The position numbers and the translations under genes were made by a program. The notes below the pieces were generated by a model. That model had not been told where the DNA came from and ran no database searches. It worked only from the letters and a program-made list of their open reading frames with translations. From assembly GCA_015680685.1 (NCBI GenBank), contig MNCI01016373.1:30567-94566 (forward strand): 64,000 bases of DNA. The letters are read 5' to 3'. Below, in pieces: positions 1 to 12,109 of this stretch. How positions within the stretch are numbered: position 1 is the first letter of the stretch; the number at the start of each line of letters is the position of its first letter. This stretch comes from Gnetum montanum (taxonomy: Eukaryota > Streptophyta > Gnetopsida > Gnetales > Gnetaceae).

Positions 1-3000
1 TAGGAGGATGAAAAGGAAAAAAAAATTTTGGAGAAGAGACTTTTGGGAGGTCTCATACATCACACTTTGGAAGGCTACTAGTTAGCACTTAGGCTCTCAC
101 TTGAAGACACTTTGGGGTCTTGAGAAGAGCATTTGCAAAGAAGATTTGTAAAGACGATTGCTTGTAAGATGACTTGCTAAAGGGAAGATTTTAGCCTCTT
201 TGTCATGGACCTGTGAGTTATGTATTTTATTTTTTGTTTTGTTTAAATTATTTAGCTAGTGGTTTAGATAGTATCATCCTTGGCAAGTCATTTTGGGATT
301 TTTAGATTGCTCTTACTGTTCTTGTTGCCCGATAGAAATTTCTATTAAAATATTGCCATAGAAGCGCTTATGTTTAAAAGCCTTAAGAGCATTTTAGTAG
401 TAAATTTCGTTATTGTGCAACGTGTGGGAACTACTATTGGGATTGTTGTAAGAGAGCCTCTGTTTGTAGTCACGTCGTTGAACAATTCAGTAGTCGAGAG
501 GGTTCAGAAAATCTTTGGTATTTTGATGGGACCAGAATAGCTTATTTTTATCTTTAAAGTGAATTTTCATGGTATTTCAATCAGAAATTGTCAAGTCTTT
601 TAAAGGTTCTGTTTGAATGCAATCATTGACATCTATTATCTAGTCAAAATGGAGTCTCGTACGTGGTAGTTTACGCAGCAATTTTTGGTAGCATAGTAGG
701 ATTGTCTTGAAGAAATTGCTTGTTTGAGCCTTGGAAGTTTGAACAATTCATAGATATTGAATTTGGGATAACTTTATTGCGAAGTGTTTACTCGTGTCAT
801 TTTATCTTGTTGAAATATTTGAGGTCTACACAAATCTTCTTTCTTTTCTTTTCTGTCTATTTCCATCGAATCTTGCTCCATTTCTAGTTTTCTTGTGGAA
901 CTATCTCTTTCTCTGGGAAAAATTAGGAGTAGATTGTGGAGTTGTGCTCAAATGTTTTTGCAAAATTTTATTTGTTACAAGTAGGTATTATAAGGACCGC
1001 GTAGACGAGACAGTTGAACAAAATAGGAAACTTTCAACAACTCACAGTACTTGGCAAAGTTGGCTGAATCTCTTTAAAGTAAGTCATTTGTAGTTTACAC
1101 ACAACACAATCGTTACATTTCTCACAACCACATGCCGCAACTGCACACACACATACTCACATTAACTACTAAGTTTATTTGGAGGTATCTGGGCCTTGGT
1201 GTTGCCAGAGACCAGCAGGCACCTAAATCCTATTCGAGGACACTCGTTGGTGGTCGCGTCCCAAACGGTTGCCAACAATATTATATTTAATCTCTATAAG
1301 AATATCCTATATAGTGTAGTTTTGACATCTTCTAGTGTACTTAAAAATTATGGGGTTTGACACTTTTTGATAGGTTTTAGGAGGTTCTAGAGCTAATGGA
1401 GATTTTTGTTAGGGTTTGGGGCTTGTTGTGATGATTTTGAGATCAAGTAGAAGATTTTTTAGTGTTGATTATCCTCATTCTTCATAAAAATATGTTGTCC
1501 AATGTGTTTTTATCCTTGGCTAGCATAGTGATCTCAAGAATCTCTTGTTTTGGCTATGTTTTGATCATTTTTGGTGCTTGTAATCCTCTAGTGGTAATGT
1601 TTGTTTTCTAGTTTGGGACAAGGTTTCATTGGCTTCAATGGGTTGAGGATGGATGACTAGGAGATATGTGTTAGCCATGGTGAAAGGTTGCAACCCCTTC
1701 CAAGGCTTATTTGGGCATTAATCCCAATGTATCTTTTGTTGGAAGTTGTAAATTCCATTGCATTGGAATTTTTATTGGTTTATTTGGGAGGCACCTAGTG
1801 GGGCCCGCCCAAGTTTAAATTACTATTTGGCATTAAAATCCCCACAAATCTAACATAGTTTTTAGTTTTCATATGTGAACATGGAGTTAATTGGGTGTTA
1901 TGTGGGAGTTGTGGGCATAGGTTATGGCACCAATGCATGAGTATGGGAAGGTTTTTTTCTTTACAAACTTTATGCAAATCATTATTCCTATTTCTTATAG
2001 GTAGCTCTTGGTATTGAGGCTTATTAACTATTTTTTTCTCTTATATTCCACCAATTCTCAATGTATCTTTACTACACTTCATCACAGAGGTAGCATAGTT
2101 GTAGGGAAGTGGAAAGGAATTGAAGGATTTTGTGCCTATCTACCTAAGATGTCCAAGATATGAGGAGGAACAAGCAAGAACGTAGCCCTATAGGAGGTAG
2201 AAACTACTATCAAAGGAATTTATCACCTACCTAGGCCATCCATAGGTGAAGGCTCATCTAGCATGACTACCAAGTACCCTTGTTTAACTATTCTTGTTGA
2301 TTTTTAGCTAAGAATGTAAGAATGTTGTAGTGTATAGGCTCATGTGTGTTGGAAATTTTTGGTTTGTATGGTCTAGATGTTGCATCTCTGTTGTACTAGT
2401 ATGTTCACATTGTTATTTTGGCCTTAGGGCCTTCCCATACAAAATTTTAAATTTTTTATTTAGCCCATCCTATGTGTTTTTGCAAGTCTTTGGTCAAAAT
2501 GTGGTCAACGTTTGCCAATTTTTTATAAGAATTTAGTTGGGAATTTTTAGTTTTCAAGGTCATAGGATTGCTATAAAGGTTTAATGGTCATATTGATGGT
2601 TGAATCATTGCATTTGAAGCTATGGTTATTTGATAGAAACTTCTTATGCACTAAGGATCTCTCTAGATAACCATTGTAATTATCACCATTACTTGCGATT
2701 AGCTCATGGTTTACATATTTTTCAAGTCAAGTGCAAAATCTTCTAACCTATATGGGCCAGTGAATTATCCTGTGGAAAAGGAGTACAAAACTAACATATG
2801 AGGATATGTTAATAAAAATTTCAAGATAATTTCTTAGATGAAACATTGTCATGACTAAAAAGACACATAGAATAAGGATAAAATTTTCCATTACCAAAAA
2901 GCTGTTGAATACACACCTAACCTATTTACCACCAATAATATGCATATCAATAAATACTAGTGCCTATAAAGAATTATCATATGATATAATAACTATAAAA

Positions 3001-3027
3001 ACATCATCAAAACATATAACTTTCTAT
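1..3027. other. AT-rich DNA with no recognised gene
   Basis: I see no coding region with family motifs on either strand. Short open frames occur, the longest being 99 codons at 794-1093, but none shows a recognisable domain and the composition looks random. A slightly GC-richer patch at about 1170-1265 stands out from its surroundings and could be the edge of a decayed retroelement, but I could not match it to any other part of the window. The right edge is the 5-bp flank of element A. Confidence 0.6.
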
Positions 3028-3032
3028 GTAAG

Positions 3033-3873
3033 CGATGAAACATAAGTCAGTCAACTGTGTTCATAGATATGCATTAATGCTTATGTGTTGTTGTATCATA
3101 TGATGCATTAATACTTTCTCATCTCTTGCCTATATAATGCACATAACCATCACATTTATGACACCTTTTGATCATTTGGTAGTCAAACTATTATACCTTT
3201 TTCACTTAAAAGGTAGAATAATTTCCCTCTAAGTGCTCATAGAATGAATTGAACAAGTTATATAGAGTTTTATTCAAGTGCACTATATACATAGATAAAT
3301 ATGTATGATGGCAATAAAATTGAAATTTTTTTCCTCCAATGTAGCATTCAAACTAGTACTTTAATTTATTTTCTTACACTTTAATGTTAACATTTATTCA
3401 CTTTTCCATGTTATTAATTGAATATTTTATTATTTTGCACATTAAGTATACATGCATGTGCATGATCACTTTGAGAATGTGTACTAGCATTTGGTAATCC
3501 AAACAATGAATACTTAGTATGCCCAGTAGTGAATACTTGACAACCTAGTAACATTAGTATATGTTTAGAATGTGTATAAAAAGTAGGGAACAAATGTTGT
3601 ATGCTAGGATAGTTTAGATTATCTGTTCACCCTTTGATTAATTAGTTTAATCTTTTAATATATTAAATAATAATTAAAACCATCATATAGCTTACTCACA
3701 CTTAACCATACCACTTGAGTAATACAACTTGTGATCAGAAAGATAATGATTAATGATCCTATACGTAGGTATCTTAGACATCCTACTAGTCATGTTACTG
3801 GAATTCAACTAGATTGCATGTTAATGCTTGTGATCTATATGTTTGGACATAGGGTTTACTCTACTACTCATCA
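3033..3873 (+). repeat. Element A 5' LTR
   Basis: The repeat starts CGATGAAAC (the 3' copy has TGATGAAAC) and ends CTCATCA, so the ends are short inverted repeats TGATGA/TCATCA as in elements B and D. A TATA-like TATATAAT lies at about 3131-3138. The match to the 3' copy is clear over the full length but visibly more diverged than the LTR pair of element B, so A is the older insertion. Confidence 0.88.
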
Positions 3874-3893
3874 CTAGTGTTCGTACCAAGAAC
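3874..3893 (+). promoter_or_regulatory. Element A primer-binding site (decayed, tRNA-Asp type)
   Basis: The 20 bases directly after the LTR line up without gaps with the cleaner site of element B (24661-24680), ending in the same GAAC. Most differences are G-to-A or C-to-T. The element B version reads like the complement of the 3' end of plant tRNA-Asp. Confidence 0.7.
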
Positions 3894-4009
3894 TTTGTGC
3901 TTTTATTTTAGATAGCTAAAATTATACAATGATTGTTGCAGCTTCACAACATCATATCATAAAAAGAATAATAATATTTTATTCAAGGCACACCTAAACA
4001 ATTGAAAAG

Positions 4010-6330
4010 ATGTCTTCTTCTAGTAGGGTTGATTCCTCACTTATGAATGATTTCATAAGGTCATGTGATAGGACAAGAAAGAATGTAAATGATATGTCTT
4101 GATAAATCAAACTTATCTACACACATCTAAATTCCTATTATTCAAACTTCATCTTCATCCTTCATTAGGATGAATAATTGTGATGAAGAGACTTAAAGAT
4201 AACATAGTATTATCACATGATCATGCAATCTTGTTAATGTTAATGTCATCTTTAATGAAATTGGGGCTTGAAGTAGTAACCCTAAATTACAAGGTTTCCA
4301 ATCATATCTCTAGGGAGTAACAACCAATAGAGACCCAACTTTGAAAACACAAAGTCATGGAGGCTTACCATGAGGCTTCCAATGGAAAAGTAGCTTCAAT
4401 CTAACTAACATCGTAATTAAAAAAGGAGAATACTAATTATCCATCAAGTAGATCTCAATGTGAAGACCCCCCTCCTTTTAGGTGAACTCATTAATGGTTA
4501 TGCTCAAACTTGATTAGAAGCTAATGCAAGGAAAGAGTTAGAACCAAAACCATGGTAACTTCAAGGTCAAGGCCCTCCAATTGATAGCCAACAAGGGATT
4601 ACAAAAGAAGAGCAAGGTGGCATAACTCTTCTAGCTCTTCATCTTCATTCTCATCTTCATCATCAATCTTTGATGAGGATGAATGTGACTATGATTAAAG
4701 AGGTAATGATTGTGGACAAGGAAGAGATGATAGAAGGCTTTATTATAGAGATTCAAGGAGAGAACAAGGTAAGAGTAAGAAGAAGGGAGATATCATTAAG
4801 AAAGAAGGAATATTAGGAAAAACCATAGAAAACATGATTATGAAAGGGATCATGAAGGATATGATGAACTATTACTTGGTACAATGAGTATGATCAACAT
4901 TTGGAAGGCAATTTACATTGTGGTCAAGCGTTAGAGAGATAGCTAGATCAAATGACTAGATATCAACAATATTCCTAAGTTTGAATGAGGCTACAATGCT
5001 GATCCATAATACTACTTGAAAGCCCTCTATGATGCCTATGCATTTCAAAATAATTAATATTGGAAAAAGATGAAGTTTTTTCCTAGGATAATCATTAAAA
5101 GAGCTCAAAACTGGCACTAGTTCTTGAAACTAAAATCCATTAGAAGATGAGATATAATACTAGAGCTATTTAACAACAAGTACCAAATGTACTTTTGACT
5201 ATCCAATTTAAGGAAGTAGATTCAAGGATGAAGACGAGGAAATCATAAATCCCTTGATGTAACCTTGGGCAGGTACTATTCTTTTCTTTATAGATGCCCA
5301 AGCCATGGCTTATCTTAAAGGGACCAACTGCACCATGTCATAGATGGGCTCTAAAATAATACCATAGAAACTCTTGGGATCCATGCATAAGGAAGACTAT
5401 ATGAGATGATAGTTTAGTAGGTCTAAAGGCTTATTAATCAAGTAGCAAGAGAAGAAGGGGAGATGAAGTAAAGATTAAGTGTAGAAAAGTATAATAGATA
5501 TTCCTCCATCCACAAGAAGGAGGTCTATTTCTATGAATTGGATGAAGAAGCATTACTAGAGGATATAGTATAGAGAAAGATCTTGTCAACCTAAAAATCC
5601 ATTACTAAAATTTCATCTAACTTTGATAAGTTGAATGAATATTTTGATAAAAATTTCTAAACTATATTAAATATCATAGAGAAAAAGAAAAAACTAAGAA
5701 GAGCCAAAGATAAGAATAAGAGGAGAAAGAAAGATACAAGAAAGGGCTACTATCATTAGAAGGAAAAATTTGTTACAGTTTAGAAGGTTGCAGACTCCAA
5801 ATTGAACAATGATGGTTGTAACATTTTTCAATATGAGAATTTGAAGAATTTTTTAAAAATAATTTTACACAGAATTTTTTGATTTATGCCGTAAACTCAA
5901 ACATTGTTAAAAGGCAAGCACCTAGGAGGTTGCCTTATGCTTAAGGAAACTACAAGTAGCCATACCACAAACCAGAGTACTGTCCAAATAGGATGCCACC
6001 TCAACCTCAAGACTAATACCAACAATTGTATAATTCATAGTTGTAGGGAGTACCACAACCAAGAAAATAATACCGCTATAGACAATTAAACCCATATGGA
6101 TACTATGTCCAATAGCCTATGTCTCCTAGTGGTTCCATTGTTCATACTTTTGTCCATCATTATCATCCTTTAGAGTACCATAGACTTGCCACTCCATGAG
6201 GTGAATCTCCTTCCACTTGTACTCCTCACCATCTATGACACCATAAACCTTATGCCTTCACACCTTTATCTCTTACACCAGCAATACAAGGTGAGATACC
6301 TTTGCAACTTTAAAAATAGTATGCCACTCA
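4010..6330 (+). pseudogene. Element A gag (broken)
   Basis: A start codon at 4010 opens Met-Ser-Ser-Ser-Ser, matching the gag start of element B (24809) and similar to that of D. The capsid-like domain at about 4990-5420 aligns with B at 25800-26260: it has the Trp-rich segment followed by a Phe-Asn-Asn-Lys-Tyr-Gln-Met-Tyr stretch, as in plant retrotransposon gag proteins. A lysine-rich, probably coiled-coil segment follows (about 5440-5760), then a Pro/Tyr/Gln-rich tail (about 5900-6330). Stops interrupt it throughout. Gag would have formed the virus-like particle that packages the element RNA. No CCHC zinc knuckle is visible, as in B. Confidence 0.75.
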
Positions 6331-6479
6331 AGCCATAAACTAGTGAGTGGATGATCATTCAAGTGGTTCCAAGTACAAGCCTTAGAAAAAGCCATTCTGT
6401 AGGCCAAACATTCCACCAAAACCATCATAATCATTTCTATCAAACTGCACGTGGAATATCTAATGAGTCACCTTTAAAC

Positions 6480-7001
6480 TAAAAGGTCTCAAATGTACAC
6501 ACTGTCATGTTAACACATGTAATAACTAATTAGATAGAGGAAGGAAATTTTCCTATAAAGATAACTAATTTGAGAAGGCCCTTGATTTATTTATAAATCA
6601 TAGAAAATAAACTATGCAAAGCTCTACTAGACTCATGTTTCTAGCTTAATTTGATTTCACAAGAAATGTACAAGGCATAGAACTTACCTCCACTTTAAAA
6701 ATGCAATATCAAATTGGAGCTTGTACATCAATTTATTACTATTTCCTTGGGATTTGTGGAAGATATTGTGACCACAATTAGTGGTTGGTCATATCCAGTA
6801 GATTTTCTAGTTATCCATGTTGATATTGCAAAGGAAGAATTGTTCATCATTATAGGAAGAGCTTGGCTAAGCACCATCATTGTAAAGTTAGCGATTAGAG
6901 ATGTTTCCTTGGAAATTTCTAAAGAAAGTGAATTTAGTAAGATTGAGAAGAATCAAGTATCATGCACCACATATAGTAACATGGGATGCAAGTACATGTA
7001 G
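6480..7001 (+). pseudogene. Element A aspartic protease (broken)
   Basis: This region aligns with the element B protease at 27370-27840. The clearest stretch is at 6714-7001, an open frame containing the Gly-Arg-Ala-Trp-Leu-Ser-Thr motif that sits in the C-terminal half of these proteases. The catalytic segment around 6640 is recognisable only by alignment to B and is interrupted. Retroviral-type proteases cut the gag-pol polyprotein. Confidence 0.7.
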
Positions 7002-7289
7002 AAAATATGGGTCATTAGGAGTAGAACAATTGCAACATACAAATCATGTGTTGAACTAATTAACATCTAAAGTTGTTTGTACAAAAAAAATGATAACATA
7101 GTAAGACACCTAGTGCTTAACATTAGAAGATGGCTCTAATTTAACAATGTACATGGAATCAACAAAGATCCTTAGTAGCACCTACATTAATAAGATGGAT
7201 GAAATAAAGTAGATCAAATATCAACTCTCAAATCCAGAATTTAAAAAGGAAGCATAAGCGGATTAAGGAATGTTGGATAGTCTAAAAAC

Positions 7290-8720
7290 CTTGAAGTTGG
7301 AACTCTTAGAATAGAAAAAATTATCAAAATATTTAGAGTACATGTTTCTTAATAATATTAAATTAGTAATTATCAGTGCTTAAATCGCAAAGGAATAGAA
7401 GAATAAGTTGCTAAAAGTGGCAAAAAAATGACCAATAGTCTTTTCTTAGTCATATGATAAAATTGCAGGAATTGATACAAGCATATGCTAGCACAGAATC
7501 TACAAAAATTCTACTATCAATCCCAAGAGATGAGTGTTAAGGAGATTAAATTCCAAACTAAACCAAGTTATTAAGAAGGAGGTGGAAAAGTTCTTGAAAG
7601 TAGGATTTATGTACCCTCTAAAAAATAGTAAGTGGATGAGGTCACTTGTCATTGTAATAAAGAAAGGTGGGGTAATGGAGTGTGTGAATTAATATTAGAC
7701 TATTAAATATGGCTAATTTCAAAGATAATTTTCCATTTTCATTTTTGAATTGGATGTTGGACACCATCGTAGGGTGTAAGTATTATAGTTTTTTAGATGA
7801 TTATAGTGGGTATAATTAATTTCAGATAACTTTAGAAGACTAGGCCAAAAAAACAATCACAAGTTCCTTGGGGACCTTTACATATAAAAGATGTCCTTTA
7901 ACTTGTGTAATGTGCCTACTACCTTTCAATGTCTTATATTTAGCATCTATCACTAGTAGATTGATAGTGATGTAAGGGTCTTCATTGATGACTTCTCCAC
8001 ATATGGGGTAGATTTTGAATAGGCATTGGATCATCTTAATTGGTAGAAAAGCCATTTGATAGTTTAGGAGAACACTATTCTAGGGCACTAAATTTGAGAA
8101 AAAGATATTGAGGTAGACCTGGAAAAGATAAGGGTAATCCAAGGAATCACATGATAACCAAATATTATTAAAGATATTAGATCCTTCCTTGAACACATAT
8201 GTTACTAAAGGAAATTCACTGAGAACTTCATCAAAATTGTTAAACTATTTTTAGAATTGACAAAGAAGGATGCACCTTTTAAATGGACCAAGGAATGCAA
8301 GTAGAAATTTCCACTCTTAAAACAAAAGTTTGTAGAAGCTCTAATTCTAGAAGCATAAGATTATCTCAAACCATTCCACATCATGATAGATGCATCCAAC
8401 TTCACTTTAGAAGCAATGCTTACATAGATGGATGATTAGAAATGCTCATACTACATTCACTATGCAAGCAAAAGTATTGCAAGTGCACAACTAAATAAAA
8501 CCATATCAAAGAAAGAATTAATTATAGTGGTGTATACTCTAGAAACATTTAGGTATGATGTGCTTAGATATGTAGTCTTTGTGCACATCATCCATGGTGC
8601 CATATGGTTCATAATCAAAAAACTAGTGGTTAGTCCTTATATCCTTTAGTAACTAGTGATCTTGAAGGAGTTTGATCTTACAATGATGGATGGGAAAAAA
8701 TTAAGAACATAGTTGTTAAA
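7290..8720 (+). pseudogene. Element A reverse transcriptase and RNase H (broken)
   Basis: The start aligns with the fingers of the B RT: an Arg-Arg-Leu-Asn segment near 7550 and Val-Gly-Phe-Met-Tyr-Pro near 7600. The catalytic loop Phe-Ile-Asp-Asp-Phe-Ser is at about 7975-7995, so the two active-site aspartates survive although stops flank them. Connection and RNase H sequence follows (8230-8720), including a Lys-Asp-Ala-Pro-Phe-Lys-Trp stretch and an Ile-Asp-Ala-Ser motif matching the first RNase H aspartate. At least ten in-frame stops are visible, many of the kind expected from CAG or CAA decaying to TAG or TAA. Confidence 0.8.
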
Positions 8721-8989
8721 CAACTATCTTAGTTAAGATGGGATAACAAGGTTCATGAAGAGCCTCCTTTTTATTAATTTCCAAATGAATCACTTTTTGC
8801 TAAAGTGATTGTGGCCATAACTCAAGAAGCCACAACCTGGTATGTTGATTTTGTCTCATATTTTCTCATATTAAAGATCCTTTCTATATCAGATTAGAGG
8901 GAAATGCAATGGTTCCTCCACTAGGTCAAACACCACATGGAGATAGAGGGTAACTTCTACAAAGTTTGCATTGAAAGCTTGGTATAATG

Positions 8990-10030
8990 GTATGTACTAA
9001 ATAAAGATCAACAAAGGATCTTGCAAGATTCTCATGAGGACGCTTGTGAGGACCATTATGTTGAAAGCAGAATAGTCATAAAACTCGTGATGGCAAGATA
9101 TATTTTTCCAATGATCTTCAAGGATGCCAATTATTTTGCTTACCCTTATGCATGCTATCAAAGGGATAGAGGAATAATTGCCAGGATGGAAGCACTCCAA
9201 TAATGGATTTAGTCACTAGACCCTCTTGATTTATGGGGAATCAACTTCATGGATCCTATCTCTTCCATGTTAAATGAAAATTACTACATGTAGACTACTA
9301 TACTAAATGGGAATAATCTACAGCCATCATTGATTATACTTTCATAACTATCATCTGATGTCATAAATAGGTTTAGTGTGCCTTAAGTACTAATTTTTGA
9401 TAATGGAACCCATTTTACAAGTGTTGCATTCCCAAAATTGATGAGATGCATGGAGGTAGAACATAAACTTATAAAATCCTATCATCCCCAAGTTAATGGT
9501 CAAGCTAAGGTAAAAAATAGAAAGATAAAATGTATTCTAACTAGGACTATTAATAGATATAGGAAAGAATTGAGCACTAAATTGAATGATACTTTATGGG
9601 CTTATCACTTCACATGACAAGTTCTCATAGAGTATTTTTCCTATGAACTAGTGTATGATAAGTTATTAAAATGTTCCATCAAAGCTAAACTTCATACACT
9701 AAATACTACCTATGATCTTAAAATTAACCTCAACCTAGTACAAGAAGAAAGATTAATGATCCTCAATGTACTAGATGAAAACCAAAGAATGATCCTTTTG
9801 ATAAATGAAGTACATAAGGCATACACCAAACAATGCCATGATGCTAAAATATACAAATTGGACTTTTAATAAGGATAGAAGAGCATCTACGAGAACCCCA
9901 TAGATCTATCTTAACTAAAAAAATTTCAAGCATTATAGAAGGATATTACATTATTCATTTTACTTTCCATTCTAGCAGCATGAAGATCTACCATCCTAAT
10001 TATCCAAATAAGTTAATCTTGATCAACATG
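8990..10030 (+). pseudogene. Element A integrase (broken, catalytic residues changed)
   Basis: An N-terminal zinc-binding region is at about 9020-9180. The catalytic core follows: Trp-Gly-Ile-Asn-Phe-Met near 9235, where B has Asp at the fourth position, then Phe-Asp-Asn-Gly-Thr-His-Phe at about 9395 with the second Asp kept, then Asn-Gly-Gln-Ala-Lys near 9500, where B has Glu. Two of the three DDE residues are therefore lost (Asp to Asn and Glu to Lys, both G-to-A changes). A 72-codon open piece at 9651-9869 covers part of the C-terminal domain, ending before a Pro-His-Arg-like segment. Confidence 0.78.
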
Positions 10031-10079
10031 CAACAAGTGAAACTTTTCAATGATTTTCAAGTAACCAAGGACCACAATG

Positions 10080-11990
10080 ATGCCTTAATTTAAGGCCAAA
10101 CCCACTCTATTTTTTATATATCCTTCTTCCAACTTTGTCATGGGGGAGATATCCTTTTGACCTAATACCTTGTAGGGATACATTTTTCACTCTTTTTTAT
10201 TTTTCATCTTTCTTTTAATTTTTCCTATTCTTTGTACATCTTCTACTTCTTGAAAATTTTTCATTTCTTTTACTATTGCTATTTATTTCTCTTTAAGTGA
10301 TTTATATTTTTAATTTTTAATTCCTATGCTTTTAAATGTTGTTTCCATTAATAAGAATTGTCATTTTTGTACAAGCCAACATTATTGTCTGGATGGTGTT
10401 GTATACAATCAAGATGATTGGAAAAGTAGTTGTATAAAACAATGAGACCACATCATTCATTCCTCCACTTTCTATAAAAAAACCTTCACCATAAAAGTAG
10501 TATTATTCTTCTCATATCAAAACTAAAATAAAATCATGATCCTTATGTATTGAAAAAAATGGGAAGAACCAAGAGGGAATGACAAGGATGTGGCATCAAG
10601 GAGATTTATTGATTTCCTACACTTCCTCTATGGGTCTTATTACTCCAGGTGCTTATATCATTTACTCATATTTTACTTTTGATGAAAGCATGTTCTTCAA
10701 AAAGTGTTACCTTTCCATTTCACTAGAAAGACATTATACCCATGCCTAAATGAATCCCTCTAAATCTTGGCTAAGTTTCCTAAAAAATAATATATAAGTA
10801 ATTAATTATTATAAAAATTCCTTATTCTCCTTTGTTAAGTGATGTTTTCACACAGTTATGATGGTCCAATGATGGTAAGCTTGGGATGATGTAATGTGAT
10901 GCCACTGAATCAAGTATGGACTTGGTATGAAACCTAGACTAATAAATGAAATAATTATTTTAATTAAAATTAACATAAGAACCTATTATGTACATGATAA
11001 ATTAGCTCACATCCCTTTTTCTATAGTCCCTTCTTATTTCATTATTCACCTCACTACTGCATACAATTTTTTGATTAATGATTTTGAGTTAGTATAGTGC
11101 AAGATTCTAAAGATAATTATTGTGTGGGTATGACACATAGACTAGATCAATATATAATTTCCAATATGCCTATGGATGCCTTGTGGGATGGTTATACAAG
11201 AGCATTAAGAACATGAGCCTACTTTAGGAATGACACACTTCTAAAGCTTTTAGAAATATATTCTATACTTCACATTCACATGCCCAAAATCATTAAGCTA
11301 TAATTTCAAAGTTGAATGCATCCTTCATTTTCAACCATCTTCTTATGAATTTCATCAAACTATCAAACCCCTATCCTTGGTGTTTAAGCTTCTTAATGAT
11401 CATAAATCTTCACTATAATCTCACTGACACTGTCCTCACATTTAGATCCTCTTTCTAGATCTTATTTATTGATAGGCCACTTCAAAATTTGTAAAAATAG
11501 GCTATAAATTAAAAAAAAACATGTTTTCTTTTTAGTTACATCAACACAATTAGATAGGTTGGTGCATCTCCATTGATGCAATATAAAAATAACATATATA
11601 CATGTAATATTTAACCAAATTTCTATCATTTTCATTCAAATGCAAGTGGACATTTTGCATTTTTCTTAGCCCACAACCTTCTAAGAGTAATAATCTATCC
11701 TCTACTCATCCAATTGAGGTAATTTTCACTTTTATGAACTTCTAGGATTAAGCTTTGTCATGGGGATACCTAATGCCAAATTTTCAACAATCTTTAATAC
11801 TCCATAATTTAAATAGCAAAAGTAGTTAAGTCATAACTAAGGCATATAGAAAATAATAATTAATTAAAGATTAAAAATTAATTAATTATTAAAAAATAAA
11901 TTCCTAATTACATTAGAAATTTTAAATTATAAAAACTACAACCACTTAAGAATAGCAAGGCCATAAGTTTTCAACATGAATCTAATTAAG
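10080..11990 (+). other. Element A post-pol spacer, shared with element B
   Basis: There is no coding signal. The spacer begins with GTCATGGGGGAGAT (about 10138), which matches B at 31027, and GTCATGGGGAT recurs at about 11758, matching B at 32361. A segment near 11200 (AACATGAGCCTACTTTAGG) lines up with B at 32153. The spacer is therefore a conserved part of the family, not random filler. Confidence 0.7.
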
Positions 11991-12109
11991 AATGATCAAA
12001 GGGTAACTATGCTTAGACCCATGTAACGAGATCTAATTAATGGTTATCTATGTGATTGCAGATGGTTCTAAAACAAGATGCTTAAGTGGGTGGATCTTCA
12101 CATTTGAGT

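Noticed and set aside
794-1093. 99-codon open frame on the plus strand
   Set aside because: No recognisable domain, no conservation within the window, and a composition that looks like chance in AT-rich DNA.
1180-1262. Primer-binding site or LTR end of a further element
   Set aside because: GC-richer and TTGGTGTTGCC-containing, but no LTR copy, no matching flank and no gag sequence follows.
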